A DNA stretch of 64,000 bases, from the NCBI GenBank assembly GCA_029959085.1, contig JARWIR010000050.1, positions 4,650,001 to 4,714,000 of the forward strand, written 5' to 3'. Of this stretch, positions 49,734 to 60,569 are shown one piece after another (the stretch's first letter is position 1; each line of letters begins with the position of its first letter). The notes beneath the pieces were generated by a model, which was not told the origin of the DNA, searched no databases, and saw only the letters and a list, made by a program, of their open reading frames with translations. A program made the translations under genes and the position numbers. Source of the DNA: Nemophila menziesii. Taxonomy: Eukaryota; Streptophyta; Magnoliopsida; Boraginales; Hydrophyllaceae.

Positions 49734-49875
49734 ATTTTCTTTTCTTTCTTTGCACACACAAAACACGGTTATAATTACTAAACTCTAATAAAAATAAAAA
49801 TATATATGTTTAAAACATATAATTTGCTATGTAAAAACGGAAAATAAACACTTAATTGGAATTTTATTTTTCGAA

Positions 49876-49902
49876 GTGCCTTCAGGCACGGGCTATACCT
49901 AG
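49876..49902 (+). terminator. Helitron 1 3' hairpin and CTAG end
   Basis: GTGCC-TTCA-GGCAC stem-loop, nine bases, then CTAG. It acts as the replication stop signal in Helitron transposition, not as a transcription terminator. Confidence 0.8.
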
Positions 49903-50335
49903 TATTAAAAAATTTATTTCTTTTTATTAAAATTTATAAAGTATTAAAAAATTTAAGATTTTTTTTTAAAATTTATTATAAGAAAAGTTCAACTAGATAT
50001 AATATAAAATTAAAAAAAATCACTTTACATTACAATATTTAAATAATTTTTTATTTCTTTTATTTTTTTTGTCAAAACATGTATAATTTTGAAAGAAATC
50101 CTTTCAACTTTATAAAAATAAACTTTTCAAGACAAGACATATATTGATTCATGCAATAAAAAATTATAGAATATTAGAAAGTCAAGATGAAATGCATAGA
50201 ATAATATATATATATATATATATATATGTGTCTATCATATAAAAATTTAAAATTAATAAACACTTAAAAGATAATTAATAATTCAAATAATCTGATAATT
50301 TACCATTAACATTCATTATTCATTATATCTCTATA
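49903..50335. other. Spacer between the two Helitrons
   Basis: 433 bp of very AT-rich DNA with a TA run at about 50207-50228. It has no match to the large repeat unit. It begins with T and ends with A, the bases expected beside Helitron ends. Confidence 0.6.
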
Positions 50336-50520
50336 TCTATATAATAAAGTACTTTTTTAAACGGGTTGGACCCTCTACAAAAAAGACGAGCATGATCGTC
50401 TTTGGTCCCTTAATTAATCTCTTCACATTAATTGCATTAATTTTTTTCTTATAAAAATTTAATTGTCCCTTATCCCACTCCATGAGACACCTAATGTCCT
50501 GTATTTGATCCACGCTGACC

Positions 50521-51870
50521 GCAAACCTCTAACCTTAACCTAAATTCTTAACCGTAACCTAAACATTAACTTAACCTTAACCTCAAAGTCAACCTCAACC
50601 TCAACCTTTGAATTAAAATTAACATCAATCTCTAACTTAAATTTAACCTTAACTTTAACCTTAACCAAAAACTCAACCTCAACCTCAACCTTGAATTAAA
50701 CTTAACATCAACCTCTAAGTTAAATTTAATCTTAACATTAACCTTAAACTTGACCTTAACCTTCTGCTTAAGCGTAGCCCTGGCCCTAGCCCTCGACCTA
50801 GCCTTAGCCTTAGCGTTAGCCTTAGTCTTAGTCTTAGTCTTAGTCTTGGCCTTACCCTTAGCCTTAGCCTTAGCCTTAGTCTTAGCCGTAGACTTAGCCT
50901 TAGCCTTAGTCTTAGTAGTAGCCTTAGCCTTAGCCTTAGCCTTAACCTTAGCCTTAGCTTTAGCCTTATCATTAAACTTATCCCTAACCTTAGTCATTGC
51001 CTTAGTCTTAGCCTTAGCCTTAGCCTTAGCCTAATACTTAGCCTTAGCCTTAGCCTTAACCTTAGCCTTAGCTTTAGCCTTATCATTAAACTTATCCCTA
51101 GCCTTAGTCATAGCCTTAGTCTTAGCCTTATCCTTAACCATAACCATAAACTTAACATTAACCTTAAACTTAACCCTTAACCCCTTAATCTTAACCTTAA
51201 CCCCAACCTCAACTTTTTAAATAACAACCTTAACCCTAACCTAACATTAACCTTAACCTTAAACTTAAACTTAAACTTAAACTTAAACTTAAACTTAAAC
51301 TTAAACTTAAACTTAAACTTAAACTTAAACTTAAACTTAAACTTAAACTTAAACTTAAACATAAACTTCAACTTACACTTAAATTTAAACTTAAATATAA
51401 ACTTAAACTTAAACTTAACCTTATTGTTAATGTTAAATTACTCTCACCCTTACCCTTAACATTAACAATAATATTAACCTCAACTTTAACCTTAAACTTA
51501 ACCATAACCTTAAATATTACACCTTAAACCTAAACCTTAAACTTTAAACCATAAACCTAATCTCCATCTTCACCTTCACCTTAACCTCAACCTTAACTTT
51601 AAACTTAAAGCTTAAAAATTTACATTAAAATTAACCTTAACCATAAAACTTAAACCTTGAACCTTGAACCTCAAACCTTAACCTTAACCTTAAACCTTAA
51701 ACCTTAAATTTAACTTTCACTTTCACCTTCATCTTTACTTTTTTAACCTTGATCTTAACCTTAAAGTTAAAACTTAACTTTAACCTTAATTATAAAATTA
51801 ATCTTAACTTGAACCATAAACCTTAAAGCTTAAACCTTAAACCTTAAACCTTAACCTTAATACTTAAAAC
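50521..51870. repeat. Degenerate hexamer array (CCTTAA / CCTTAG / AAACTT)
   Basis: About 1.35 kb built from six-base units of the general form NNTTAN. CCTTAA dominates at 50530-50760, CCTTAG at 50770-51130 and CTTAAA (AAACTT phase) at 51259-51410 in a nearly perfect run. Mixed units follow. Long open frames rich in Lys-Ala or Leu-Arg arise simply from the six-base period and are not genes. It is not the plant telomere repeat. Confidence 0.9.
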
Positions 51871-51937
51871 CCCCTTATTCTTCTCATAATTCTCATAATT
51901 TCCATATTATTCTCATAATTAATTAATATAAAATAAA

Positions 51938-51939
<2 letters not shown>

Positions 51940-52014
<75 letters not shown>
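51940..52014. repeat. (TA)n microsatellite, about 75 bp
   Basis: Uninterrupted TA alternation between the two hexamer arrays of Helitron 2. Confidence 0.95.
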
Positions 52015-52016
<2 letters not shown>

Positions 52017-52599
52017 TTACGTTTTACCTCAAATTTATTTCCTTCAATCTCAGATTTTATAGTATTCAAAAAATAGTGTCATTTTAATAATAAATATATC
52101 TAAATATAAACTCATATATGTAGCAAACATACAGATAAATTAAATTGAAAGATGATTACTCATGAAAGACACGTTTAAGCATTCTATTTTTAATAAAGTA
52201 TGTGTCATTTTATACTCAACGTAGCTATATATGTTATATCATATCTATCATGTATAAATTAGAAAAACAATTTTTTCTATTAAAAGACCAAGTTTTGAAT
52301 TTTATATTTGAATCATAAAAAAAATTAATACTTATTTAATTTTCAAATTTACCTTAACCAAAATAAGATATCTATATAAAATAGGATACACCTAACTTTT
52401 AAATTTTTATCAATATTAAAATATGACCAAATGAGCATCACAACTTAATTGCATATTTTCTTATTTATTTTTATTACAAGATCATTTATATTATATGAAC
52501 TAATGAAACATTTTTTAAAATTAATATTATATATCGGAATACTAACGTTTACCTTAATTTTATAATATAAAACCATTCTTTACAAAACTTTCCAAATTT

Positions 52600-53065
52600 C
52601 TCAGCCTTAAAATTAACCTTAACCTTAACCTTAACCTTACCTTACCCTTGACCAAAAGCTTGATTTTAACCCTTAACCCATACGCTTAAACCTTAACCTT
52701 AATATTAAGCTTAACTCTTACCTTAATTTCATCCTCAACCTCAACCTTAAACTTAACCTTAACCTTAACTTGAAATTTAACCATAGTATCCTTAGTCGTA
52801 GCCTTAGCCAAAGTCTTAACCTTAACCTTGACATTAACCTTATCCTTAACCTTAAAATTAGAATAACCTTTACTTTAACTTTAACCTTAACATTAACATT
52901 AACCTTAATTCTAACCTTACCCCTTAACTTAACCTTAACCCCTTAACAATTAACCTTAACCATATCCTTAACCTTATCATTAACCTTAACCTTGACCTTA
53001 ACCTTAACTTTAACTTAATCTTAAACTTAACCTTAAACCTAACCTTAACGTTAACCTTAATTTGT
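52600..53065. repeat. Second degenerate hexamer array (CCTTAA type)
   Basis: About 460 bp of CCTTAA-like units, with CCTTAG around 52780-52810, directly before the Helitron 3' hairpin. Non-coding. Confidence 0.85.
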
Positions 53066-53112
53066 CTCAATTTTTATGTTTTGAAGTGCCTTAAGGCACG
53101 GGCTATACCTAG

Positions 53113-54512
53113 CATGTTTATAGTATAGGATATGTATCATCATATTATTTATATGGTTTTATAATAATAGTATAGGAGCATCCTATATATAGTATAGAAG
53201 AATGTTTTTCATAATACTAGTATATAATTAAAAAACAGCCTATAGCCTAAGCTTTGGCAGTGCAAATTTTTCCATGACCTAAAGCACTCTCCACTTGTTG
53301 GCAGGCAACCTAGGCAGTCGGCTAAACCTCTTTTTCAAATTTTTATAAAATTATTTTTGGTCCAATTTCTATATATTCCAAGCTAATACAATTGTTTAAT
53401 TATGCCTGAGTAAATTCTATTTGAAACTGGAATGCTCATAAAGATGAATATTTTGAACCAAGAGAATAACATCCAATCCCAATCATTGTCTCTCCAAATT
53501 TATGTGGACAAACACATGGATCCTATAATGGAAGGCAGTGCAAGAAGTTCTACACTAATGAAGGGTGTCCATATGTAAAAAAATTACACTTTACTTCATG
53601 ATGAGCAATTAATATCTACAGAAAGTATAGTTATTAGTGTTCCTCCTACAACTAATGTTGGATATGATAATAGTGTAATTGGAAAGAATCACAAGCCTTC
53701 ATACTGGTAGACTAGGATTTGCAATTAGTAAGAGACAACTATCTATTTCCCGTTTGGCAGCAACTTCTATTTTGCTCATGGTGTTAAAAATATCTTCTTG
53801 TTTATTCTGTTTTAGAATAATTAGATAAACAATTTTAAAATGATAGGGTAGAGATAAAATTGCAAAATAATAGGGTAGAGATAAAATGATAAAATGATAG
53901 GGTACAAGATCATGGGAAATCCTTTTGCCACATAACAAAATTGATTATTAAAAATTGTGTTTGCAAGTGTTGATAAATTCATTGCACTCTGTATATCATT
54001 ATTTTTCACAAATTAACCTCATTTATATTATTTTAGGAATCGCCTTGTTGATTTTCCTCTATTTAAAGGTAGTGTTGTCCATATAATTATTGTTACAATT
54101 TTTATTTTAATATGTTAAGATTGAAATAAATGTAAGGAACAGGCTAGCAAGAAATATTGTGTCTAAGTTTCTTTGATTGTTTTTAGAATGTATGTTGTGA
54201 ATGTTATGATATTTTTTGGTTCTGTTGCAGAGTTGTACAAGTATTGTAGAGAGCTAGTTGATGTAGACAACAAAGAAGGTATGGCCGACACGGCTAGAGA
54301 CAATAATATGTCCCCGGAGTTCCCGATTTTCATAATGTCGATGCTTTATGAAACTCATTCCAAAATAACTGATGCTACATGAAACTCAATCACGAAGCAC
54401 ATATATCTTTAAAAAACTAATTAATTATTCTCAAAAAATAACATAACTAAACTCATCTTGTAAGATTAGACATAAATTATAGAATACAAAAAAAAAATCA
54501 TGAAAAATATGA
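53113..54512 (+). repeat. Tandem large repeat, unit 4, second segment
   Basis: Unit sequence resumes after the Helitron block and is collinear with about 850-2110 of unit 1 and 14700-15860 of unit 2. It ends near 54512, where unrelated sequence begins. Confidence 0.75.
53530..54382 (+). pseudogene. CCCH zinc-finger protein relic, unit 4 (C3H39/C3H12-like)
   Basis: Reads GRQCKKFYTNEGCPYVKK with Cys at 53539 and 53566. After a frameshift it continues as LLHDEQL, covering the first visible finger. The last finger begins at Cys 53720: TRICN**ETTIYFPFGSNF, then YFAHG. Both inner Cys are Phe, and TAG codons precede and follow. A GT donor follows the HG codons at 53780. The next exon from 54231 (after TTGCAG) is open: ELYKYCRELVDVDNKEGMAD, then NNMSPEFPIFIMSMLYETHS. 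It shares the TAG before TRIC and the second-Cys-to-Phe change with units 1 and 2, but not the earlier TAG of those units. Confidence 0.8.
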
Positions 54513-54733
54513 ACACAACAAGAAAAAAAGTTTTTAACAACTTTGTTTTGGCCTTTAGACGATCCTTTTAAAGTGGGGTCATATCTTTCCCTACACTATG
54601 TTGCATTGTCGCCTATACTCGTGTTGCCAATCATATAACTACACATCAGTAACATATAAAACAAACTACTTACTGTTATGTTAGTCTCAGAGTTAAAGGT
54701 AAAGGAGATACCTTTCCATTCTGTGAAGTTGGT
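54383..54733. other. End of unit 4 and unclassified junction sequence
   Basis: After unit 4 fades (about 54512), the text CACAACAAGAAAAAAAG resembles the tip of a CACTA-like element (CACTACAAGAAA). The following GTGGGGTCATATCTTTCCCT stretch is unclassified. Element Z starts at 54734. Confidence 0.35.
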
Positions 54734-56572
54734 TGGTGGGTCCTAGGGTGTTATAAAATAAAGTGCAAAAATAAAGGAACCACTTAACCGCAAGTGTACG
54801 GTTGTCCCAAGTAATATATGATAATCAAGTTCGTTCTCAGGGACGGATTAGGTTTAACCCAAATATTAACCAAGTAGTAGAAATAATTGCTAAACAGAAA
54901 AGAAAAGATAATAATTTTTGTTCGGTTTTTGTAAATGAAAAGATGCAAAATAAAGTAAAGACTAAAATTAAATTAACAGAAAGAAAATAAAGCAAATAAA
55001 CGACTAACTTCAGATAAGAGAGATACTTGATCCTCGCAAATGAATCCACTTAATCAATATAATATATGCTATGTTTAAGGGTAGAATTGGAATTATCATA
55101 TTAGTCGGGTGTCTAATGTCTCCTAGCCCCCTGTCGGGTGGACCTAGAAGCTATCCTAAAGTATCATAAACACCTGTATGGTCGAATATGGCTTTTCGGA
55201 TGATAAGATTTTACCTCTTTGGCTATGTAACTAGTTAAGCCTGTCGGTCAATAACGGACATTACACGGGTATTACCTAGATCTGTATTCAAACCCCCCTG
55301 TCGGATGATCACTTCGCCACTAAAGTGAATAGCCTAAATACTAAAATCTATTTCTAGTTGTACCGAAAAGAAATAGTGATTAAGAACAAAGTAATATCCA
55401 ATATCTAAAACTCAATTCAAATTTAAATCATACAATCCCAAATTCAAAACAAATATATATTAATTAGGGTTCATCCCTTTATTGCGATTCTCAAGTATAT
55501 AAAAGTTTAGCTCATGGCAATATTAAAGACTGAAACTAAATAGAAAGACATCATATTTAATTACAGAAAAGAAATATATAACCTAAGGATTAGATGACTG
55601 TTGATGGATGAACAAAATTCCTCCAGCTCTACCTCCTCCTTTGCCTTCTTGCTCTGAAGTGGTTGACTCTCTCTCTAAGGATGTATGAATTGAATGAATT
55701 GTGAGAGGTTATTGTGACTCTCTCTCTCTAAGGATGTTAAGAATTGAAAGATTAATGAGAGGTACTGAATAATGAGGTCTAAGGGGTGTATTTATAGGTG
55801 TTGGAAGACCCTAGGTCGAATTTTCTTGGAGTGGAAGACAAGTTAAAGACTCTCAAATTCGTAGCCCTAAATTCTAGAAAAGGTAAGATTTGCTGCTGAT
55901 TTGATTTGGTCATATCTTTTTCAATACTTATCCGTTTGAGAAGTTCCAATATATGAAACTGCTTGTCTTAGAAAGCTCTTTCTATTGGTGCAGACCATTA
56001 GTCCAGAATCCTTGCCAATATTTAATTATGAATTAATCTCTAAAACGTGGCTGGAATTTCAGATTCACAAGGCAGCTTTATCTTTTCCTTCTTTGAATAA
56101 ATCTTTCCTAAATCTTCTTATTTCCATGTAAATCTTCTTTCCTTTCATCTTTATCTTGACTTGGTCTCTAAGTAATTACCATTTATCTTTTAAAGCTTCA
56201 CATTAAATAAATACTTAAACCGCATATGCTTAAAAAGGATAAATCAATAAATCAAGAAATCGAAATAGGAAAGTGTACTATAAAAATAGAAACTCGACTA
56301 AAAATCATTTCCTAACACTCTAAAATACACTAAGACTTTATTCTCACTTCTTCTCCTTGGATTGGTCTTTCATGAGATTCAAGAACCAATTAACTTTGCA
56401 TTGAAAACAATCAAATTTATGCACAAAAGCTCAGATTCTGCAAATAGTTAATTTCCAAGGGGAGGAAGTGCAATATGATCAATTAAGCCTAAAAGTCTAT
56501 AAAATAACTCATTTATTCACCTAAAAGGATGTCTCCAATGGGATAAGAATTAGAACAAATAGGGAGACATCA
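54734..56572 (-). repeat. Element Z 3' LTR
   Basis: On the + strand begins TGGTGGGTCCTAGG and ends GGGAGACATCA. It differs from the other LTR at scattered positions only. Confidence 0.92.
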
Positions 56573-58730
56573 AGACCCCAAACTCAAACCTTTGTCGTCC
56601 CGACAATGTAAAATAAAAACAAAGGAGCTTTTAGGTGAACGCAGAAGGTAGAATCTAGAAAATAATCCCAAAGCAAAACTTAAAACAAATTTCATATAGT
56701 CTAACCTAGGAATTAATATACACATATACTTATCATGCAAAATCAAATACAAAACAATATCAACCCAAAATTAATTTCACAATGCTAGAAGCTTACGCTT
56801 ATTACTTATCTCAAGATGGTGGCTATATGGTGTTCCTCGATCTTTACTTGTGTTGAATGTTCCACTTAGGATAATCCCTATTAACTCACTATGCATCTAG
56901 GAATCACGAGGTCTTTACGGTTTTAGCATAGGCTTAGGGACGGTATGGTATGTATATTTGGTAAATTTGAAGTGAGCTTGTAGCTCTCTCCTCACTTACC
57001 ATCAACAAACTGTCCAAGAGCTTGAGTTTACACTCGAATTACGTTCTCACTCAACCCAATTGACGCACTTAATTTAGCGTCCCCAAATTAACCCAATAAG
57101 CACTAATGATGATTCACCTAAAAAAATTCCACTTTGCCGGTCCGAATATGTATATTCTTTTCAAATCATTCGTTTTTTCTTTTCTTTTCTTATAGTCATG
57201 ACTCTCTTTTGATGTTGAGATATCAAGCTATTTTTCATAGTTATGCCTATTCATAACTGGAGCTCGAAGCTTCTTTTCCATTCACTATTACCCCGGCAAA
57301 GGGTTACAATACAATAAACCTGTGAATCATCATCATGTATAGCACAAAGCATCATTGATAAGCTCAAAACTCCCAATCCCAATGTAAATTCACATATAGT
57401 GGACCCACCACCCCAAACTCAAGCTCAAGACAGGAAGTCTCAGGATCGTGATTCAAGTGCGGGTCATATGGTCATGCCTAATAATCTAAAGGGAAATTGG
57501 CTTATAATGTGGCGACAAAAGAAAGGCTTACAGGCTAAAAATTTGTCTAGGAAGGATAAAATTAATTCAGGGATAGAAGGCCAAAAAGGATTCAAAGGGC
57601 TAACAAAGAACTCCTCTATCATCTTCCTATCTACACAATTTGCCTCTAGTTCATACCTAAGTGGGTTCTCTACCGATTTAGATCTCACGTTCAACAAACC
57701 ACCTATTTTACTTAAGCACAAGTTTACTTCTTTTGCATTGTTCATTAATTCTTCCTATCAATTACTTCATATTTGCATGGAATCAAAGTTCAGTTTACAC
57801 TAACCCCTAAAGTCAACTATTTCGTATCATTAATTCATAAAAAGCATGCTTGATGGGGGCATTTAAAATACTCTACAGTCAACGCAACCCTTAGATTAAT
57901 TTAAAAAAAAGCATGTAAAACACATAAAATTGGGATGAGGCAACGAACCCACCCCAAACTCAAAAATGAGTCGTGTCCCCACGACTCGAAAAAGACTCAA
58001 TAAGCAGATAAATAAATAAAACAAATAAGGAAGGGATAGGAAAACGTATCTGAACTAGCACGAAGCTGGTTTCCATGGTTGCGTGTAGGTTGAGCTCCTT
58101 GTGTTGCGTAGGTGGCATGTTGAACATTGCTCACTCCACGTAATATGATTTGCATAAGCTCCAACTCTTTTGTGATTTTTCCTATGGGTTTCAACACCTC
58201 TTCATGATTATCCTCCCACAATTCTTTCAACTACATCTTTCAACACCCAAAAGTTTACTAAGATGTTCTCCAACTTCTTCTTCCTCTCCACGGTATTCTT
58301 GACCTTCTAATCTTCGTCATCTCAATGAACCCCAAACTCAAAACTTCAAATAATGAAAAACTAGAGAAGAGTTTTGAAATTTGACGTTTTGAGGATTTGT
58401 AATGAAGGATTTTGGTGTTATATGAGATGGGTAATGAATATGTAATGGCTTGGGGAAGGTTTAATAAATAGGATTGAAGCTTTGATGAAGAGGCTTAAGG
58501 TTGAAGGAGAAGATTTCTTGATGTTCTTGAAGGATTGTGGTGTTGGATGTGTGTTTGTAATGGATTAGGAGGAAGGATTTAATGTTCTTGGGTGTTGTAG
58601 TGGTCTTTGTGCAGGTATATAAGGGTTAAGTTCTGAAAAATTCGTATTGGGGGAGGCTAGGGTTTAGTCTTGACAAGGTAAGAAGTTGGTGAAGACTCTT
58701 CAAAACCGACATAGCGCTGTACACCGGGCA
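56573..58730 (-). other. Element Z non-coding 3' interior
   Basis: No continuous frame. It contains reverse-strand counterparts of Y's interior (GAGCTTGAGTTTGGGG around 57405-57425) and a polypurine-like GAGTTTGGGGTCT right beside the 3' LTR. A chance open frame at 57399-57803 is not conserved in Y. Confidence 0.6.
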
Positions 58731-59035
58731 TGACCCGCGGTATACCGCAGCTTCTGCTGATCCAAATTTTCGTCTCTGCCAAGAACCCGTGATATATACC
58801 TCGTGGCACGGTTTTTTTGCTCCTGTTCAATATCTCTTTTACGTCCAAAAACCCGCGGTACCTAACCCGTGGTACGGGTTTTTCCCTCCTGCGGTATACC
58901 GGACATCTCACGCGGTATACCGGACCGCGCATCGAAATTTTTTACTCCTTTCTGATTAAAACCCGCGTGAGTAACACGTGACCCGGGTTTTCTTCCTGCG
59001 GTATACCGGGGTTCTGGGGCGGTATACCGGACCTC
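58730..59035 (-). repeat. Palindrome cluster CGGTATACCG in element Z
   Basis: Five perfect CGGTATACCG palindromes at 58738, 58892, 58913, 58999 and 59020. Two pairs are spaced 21 bp. Interleaved are hairpin-like arms AACCCGTGG..ACGGGTT and AACCCGCG..CCCGGGTT. Same motif and same relative place as in element Y. Confidence 0.85.
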
Positions 59036-59232
59036 GCGCCGAATTTTTCCCTTGAATTTCCTAGCACCCCAAACTCGATTCCTGCACCATTAACACACTA
59101 CCTTTCTCATTTCTTTTAAAAGTAGACACGAAAACTTGACACTTAACTTAAAATTATACACTAGGAATTGAAAAACATAAAGCAATTTAAACATGGGTTG
59201 TCTCCCAAGAAGCACTTTTGTTTATTACGTCT

Positions 59233-60504
59233 TTAAGTTCGACGCGTTACCTTCCATGAAGATGGTATTGAGGCCCTTGCGGTTCTCCTCCGCTTGAATT
59301 TGCCTCGTCCTTGGCATGTAAGCTTTAGAACCTTCCCCCTTAAAATTTTATTCAATCGATCTCTGAAAGGGGGAGGGTAGTATCTCCGTTTCGCCTTCTT
59401 ACTTTCATGACGAAACGTATTCTTCACCACACGATAGTAGATAACCGTCCTCAACGGTATAAGCTCATTTTCATTCTCTTTAGTCTCGCATTCCTCTTTA
59501 AAGTGTGGTGGGTAGGTGCTTCTCCGTGCCACTTTACTCTCGCGGTGTAGCACCTTTCTTGCGTAGCACCTATTGATCATTTTTAATAATAGAGGTGATT
59601 CCAGTATTTTATCTCTAATGATGATTTGTGGTGGAGATAGTGATTGGTGAACTTTTTGTGGTGGGAATTCGATTTCTCTTTTATTATGAAGCTTTAACTC
59701 TTCAATTGATTTCTCAACCACTTCACATTCGTCTTCGCTTTCAACCCAATCTTCCACTATTACTTCATCATATTCTTGATGTGGAATCTGAATCTCGATC
59801 ACCTCATTTTCTTGTTTGTGTTCTGTATCATGATCCCGTGCACGCACCATAGGAATAGCAATCTCAGTTTCTCAGATTTTCTTTGCTACTCCTTCTTCCA
59901 CCATGCTAATAAGATTGTCAACCACATGGTGGTCTTCTTTTATAACCGGCATGATGGTCATATCACTATCAATAGTATCTTCCTTCAACACCTCCTCCTC
60001 AAATACTTCTTCCAGTTGATCTCTTCCATCCCTCGGGGGAGTGGAATCTTCACAAGACATACTACCCCATTCTTCTACCATCTGTTTTATGCGTGCTTGG
60101 ATGGCGTTTGTTTCTTCTACTAAGCGTTGGAGTTTAGAACGTATCTCATTGTCAATTTCTTGCTGATAGTGACGAGGTGGAGAGTTTTAAATGTTTTCAA
60201 CCCATTGGTTGTTCCATGCTTGCTCTTGCTGATAGTGATATGATGGTTGTTGTTGATTATTCCCGATCCATTGATTGTTCCATCCTTGCTCTTGCGGGTA
60301 TTGATAAGGTTGTTGGTAGAAGTTACTACCCCATTGTTGTTGTTCCGAAGAGTCTTCCCAATATTCGTATGGATCGGGATTCAGGTAATGTCCTCTATAC
60401 ATCTTCAATTGAACCTTTTGATCATTACCTGAATAAAAATCTGTACAACAAAAACAAAAACAAAAACAAAAACCAAGCGTAAAACTGGAAAAATAAATAA
60501 ACAA
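59233..60504 (-). pseudogene. Element Z reading frame (structural/unknown protein), two stops
   Basis: One frame on the - strand broken by two stop codons (after VENI near 60187 and after AKKI near 59872). The first part is rich in Gln, Tyr, Trp and Asn (YEYWEDSSEQQQWGSNFYQQ, repeated NNQW units). The middle is helical and acidic (EIRSKLQRLVEETNAIQARI). The last 205 codons start MVRARDHDTEHKQENEV. The end is strongly basic and Arg-rich (RGKVLKLTCQGRGKFKRRRT), with repeated YPPxF units (STYPPHF, RYYPPPF). It is followed by the AGAC..TTGGGAGACAACCC tail typical of the pol end of related elements. Composition suits a Gag-like nucleic-acid-binding protein, but I recognise no named domain. The stops could be recent. 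Confidence 0.6.
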
Positions 60505-60545
60505 TTAAAACTACTAAAGATTAACACCGGGGTCTCACACTACCG

Positions 60546-60563
60546 TCCCCGGCAGCGGCGCCA
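60546..60563 (-). promoter_or_regulatory. Primer binding site of element Z
   Basis: On the - strand TGGCGCCGCTGCCGGGGA, six bases after the LTR end; identical to the site of element X. Confidence 0.85.
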
Positions 60564-60569
60564 AAAACT

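Larger units (their letters stand above)
45299..49902 (+). mobile_element. Helitron 1 (4.6 kb, non-autonomous, with captured gene fragments)
   Basis: The 5' terminus TCTATATAATAAAGTAG is preceded by A. The 3' terminus is hairpin 49876-49889 (GTGCCTTCAGGCAC) followed by GGGCTATACCTAG and a T, as expected for insertion between A and T. It contains fragments of an organic cation transporter gene and a MAP70 gene in opposite orientations, a short tandem array (47345-47590) and a MITE. CT-rich simple sequence (45320-45420) follows the 5' end. Confidence 0.8.
45299..53112 (+). mobile_element. Composite Helitron block (two Helitrons plus spacer)
   Basis: One 7.8 kb block interrupts unit 4. It starts TCTATATAATAAAGTAG at 45299, after an A. 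It ends with hairpin GTGCC-TTAA-GGCAC and GGGCTATACCTAG at 53112, the 5'-TC..CTAG-3' pattern of Helitrons. A second 3' end of the same sequence lies at 49902 and a second 5' end at 50336, giving Helitron 1, a 433 bp spacer and Helitron 2. The spacer is not unit sequence, so the block seems to have arrived as a whole. No Rep/helicase gene is present, so it is non-autonomous. Confidence 0.8.
50336..53112 (+). mobile_element. Helitron 2 (2.8 kb, filled with hexamer arrays)
   Basis: 5' end TCTATATAATAAAGTAC, preceded by A. 3' hairpin 53086-53099 (GTGCCTTAAGGCAC), then GGGCTATACCTAG ending at 53112. The termini are nearly the same as in Helitron 1, so it is the same family. The interior is mainly hexanucleotide repeats and a long TA run; no gene. 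Confidence 0.8.

Noticed and set aside
50632..51371. Open frames rich in Lys-Ala, Leu-Arg, Ala-Leu or Lys-Phe repeats on both strands
   Set aside because: They follow directly from the six-base period of the hexamer array, which keeps all frames open; no start context or other gene signal.
50521..53065. Interstitial telomere repeat
   Set aside because: Units are CCTTAA, CCTTAG or AAACTT (6 bases), not the 7-base CCCTAAA of plants; the array lies within Helitron ends.
57399..57803. 134-codon open frame in element Z on the + strand
   Set aside because: Opposite to the element's strand, in the non-coding 3' interior, and not conserved in element Y.
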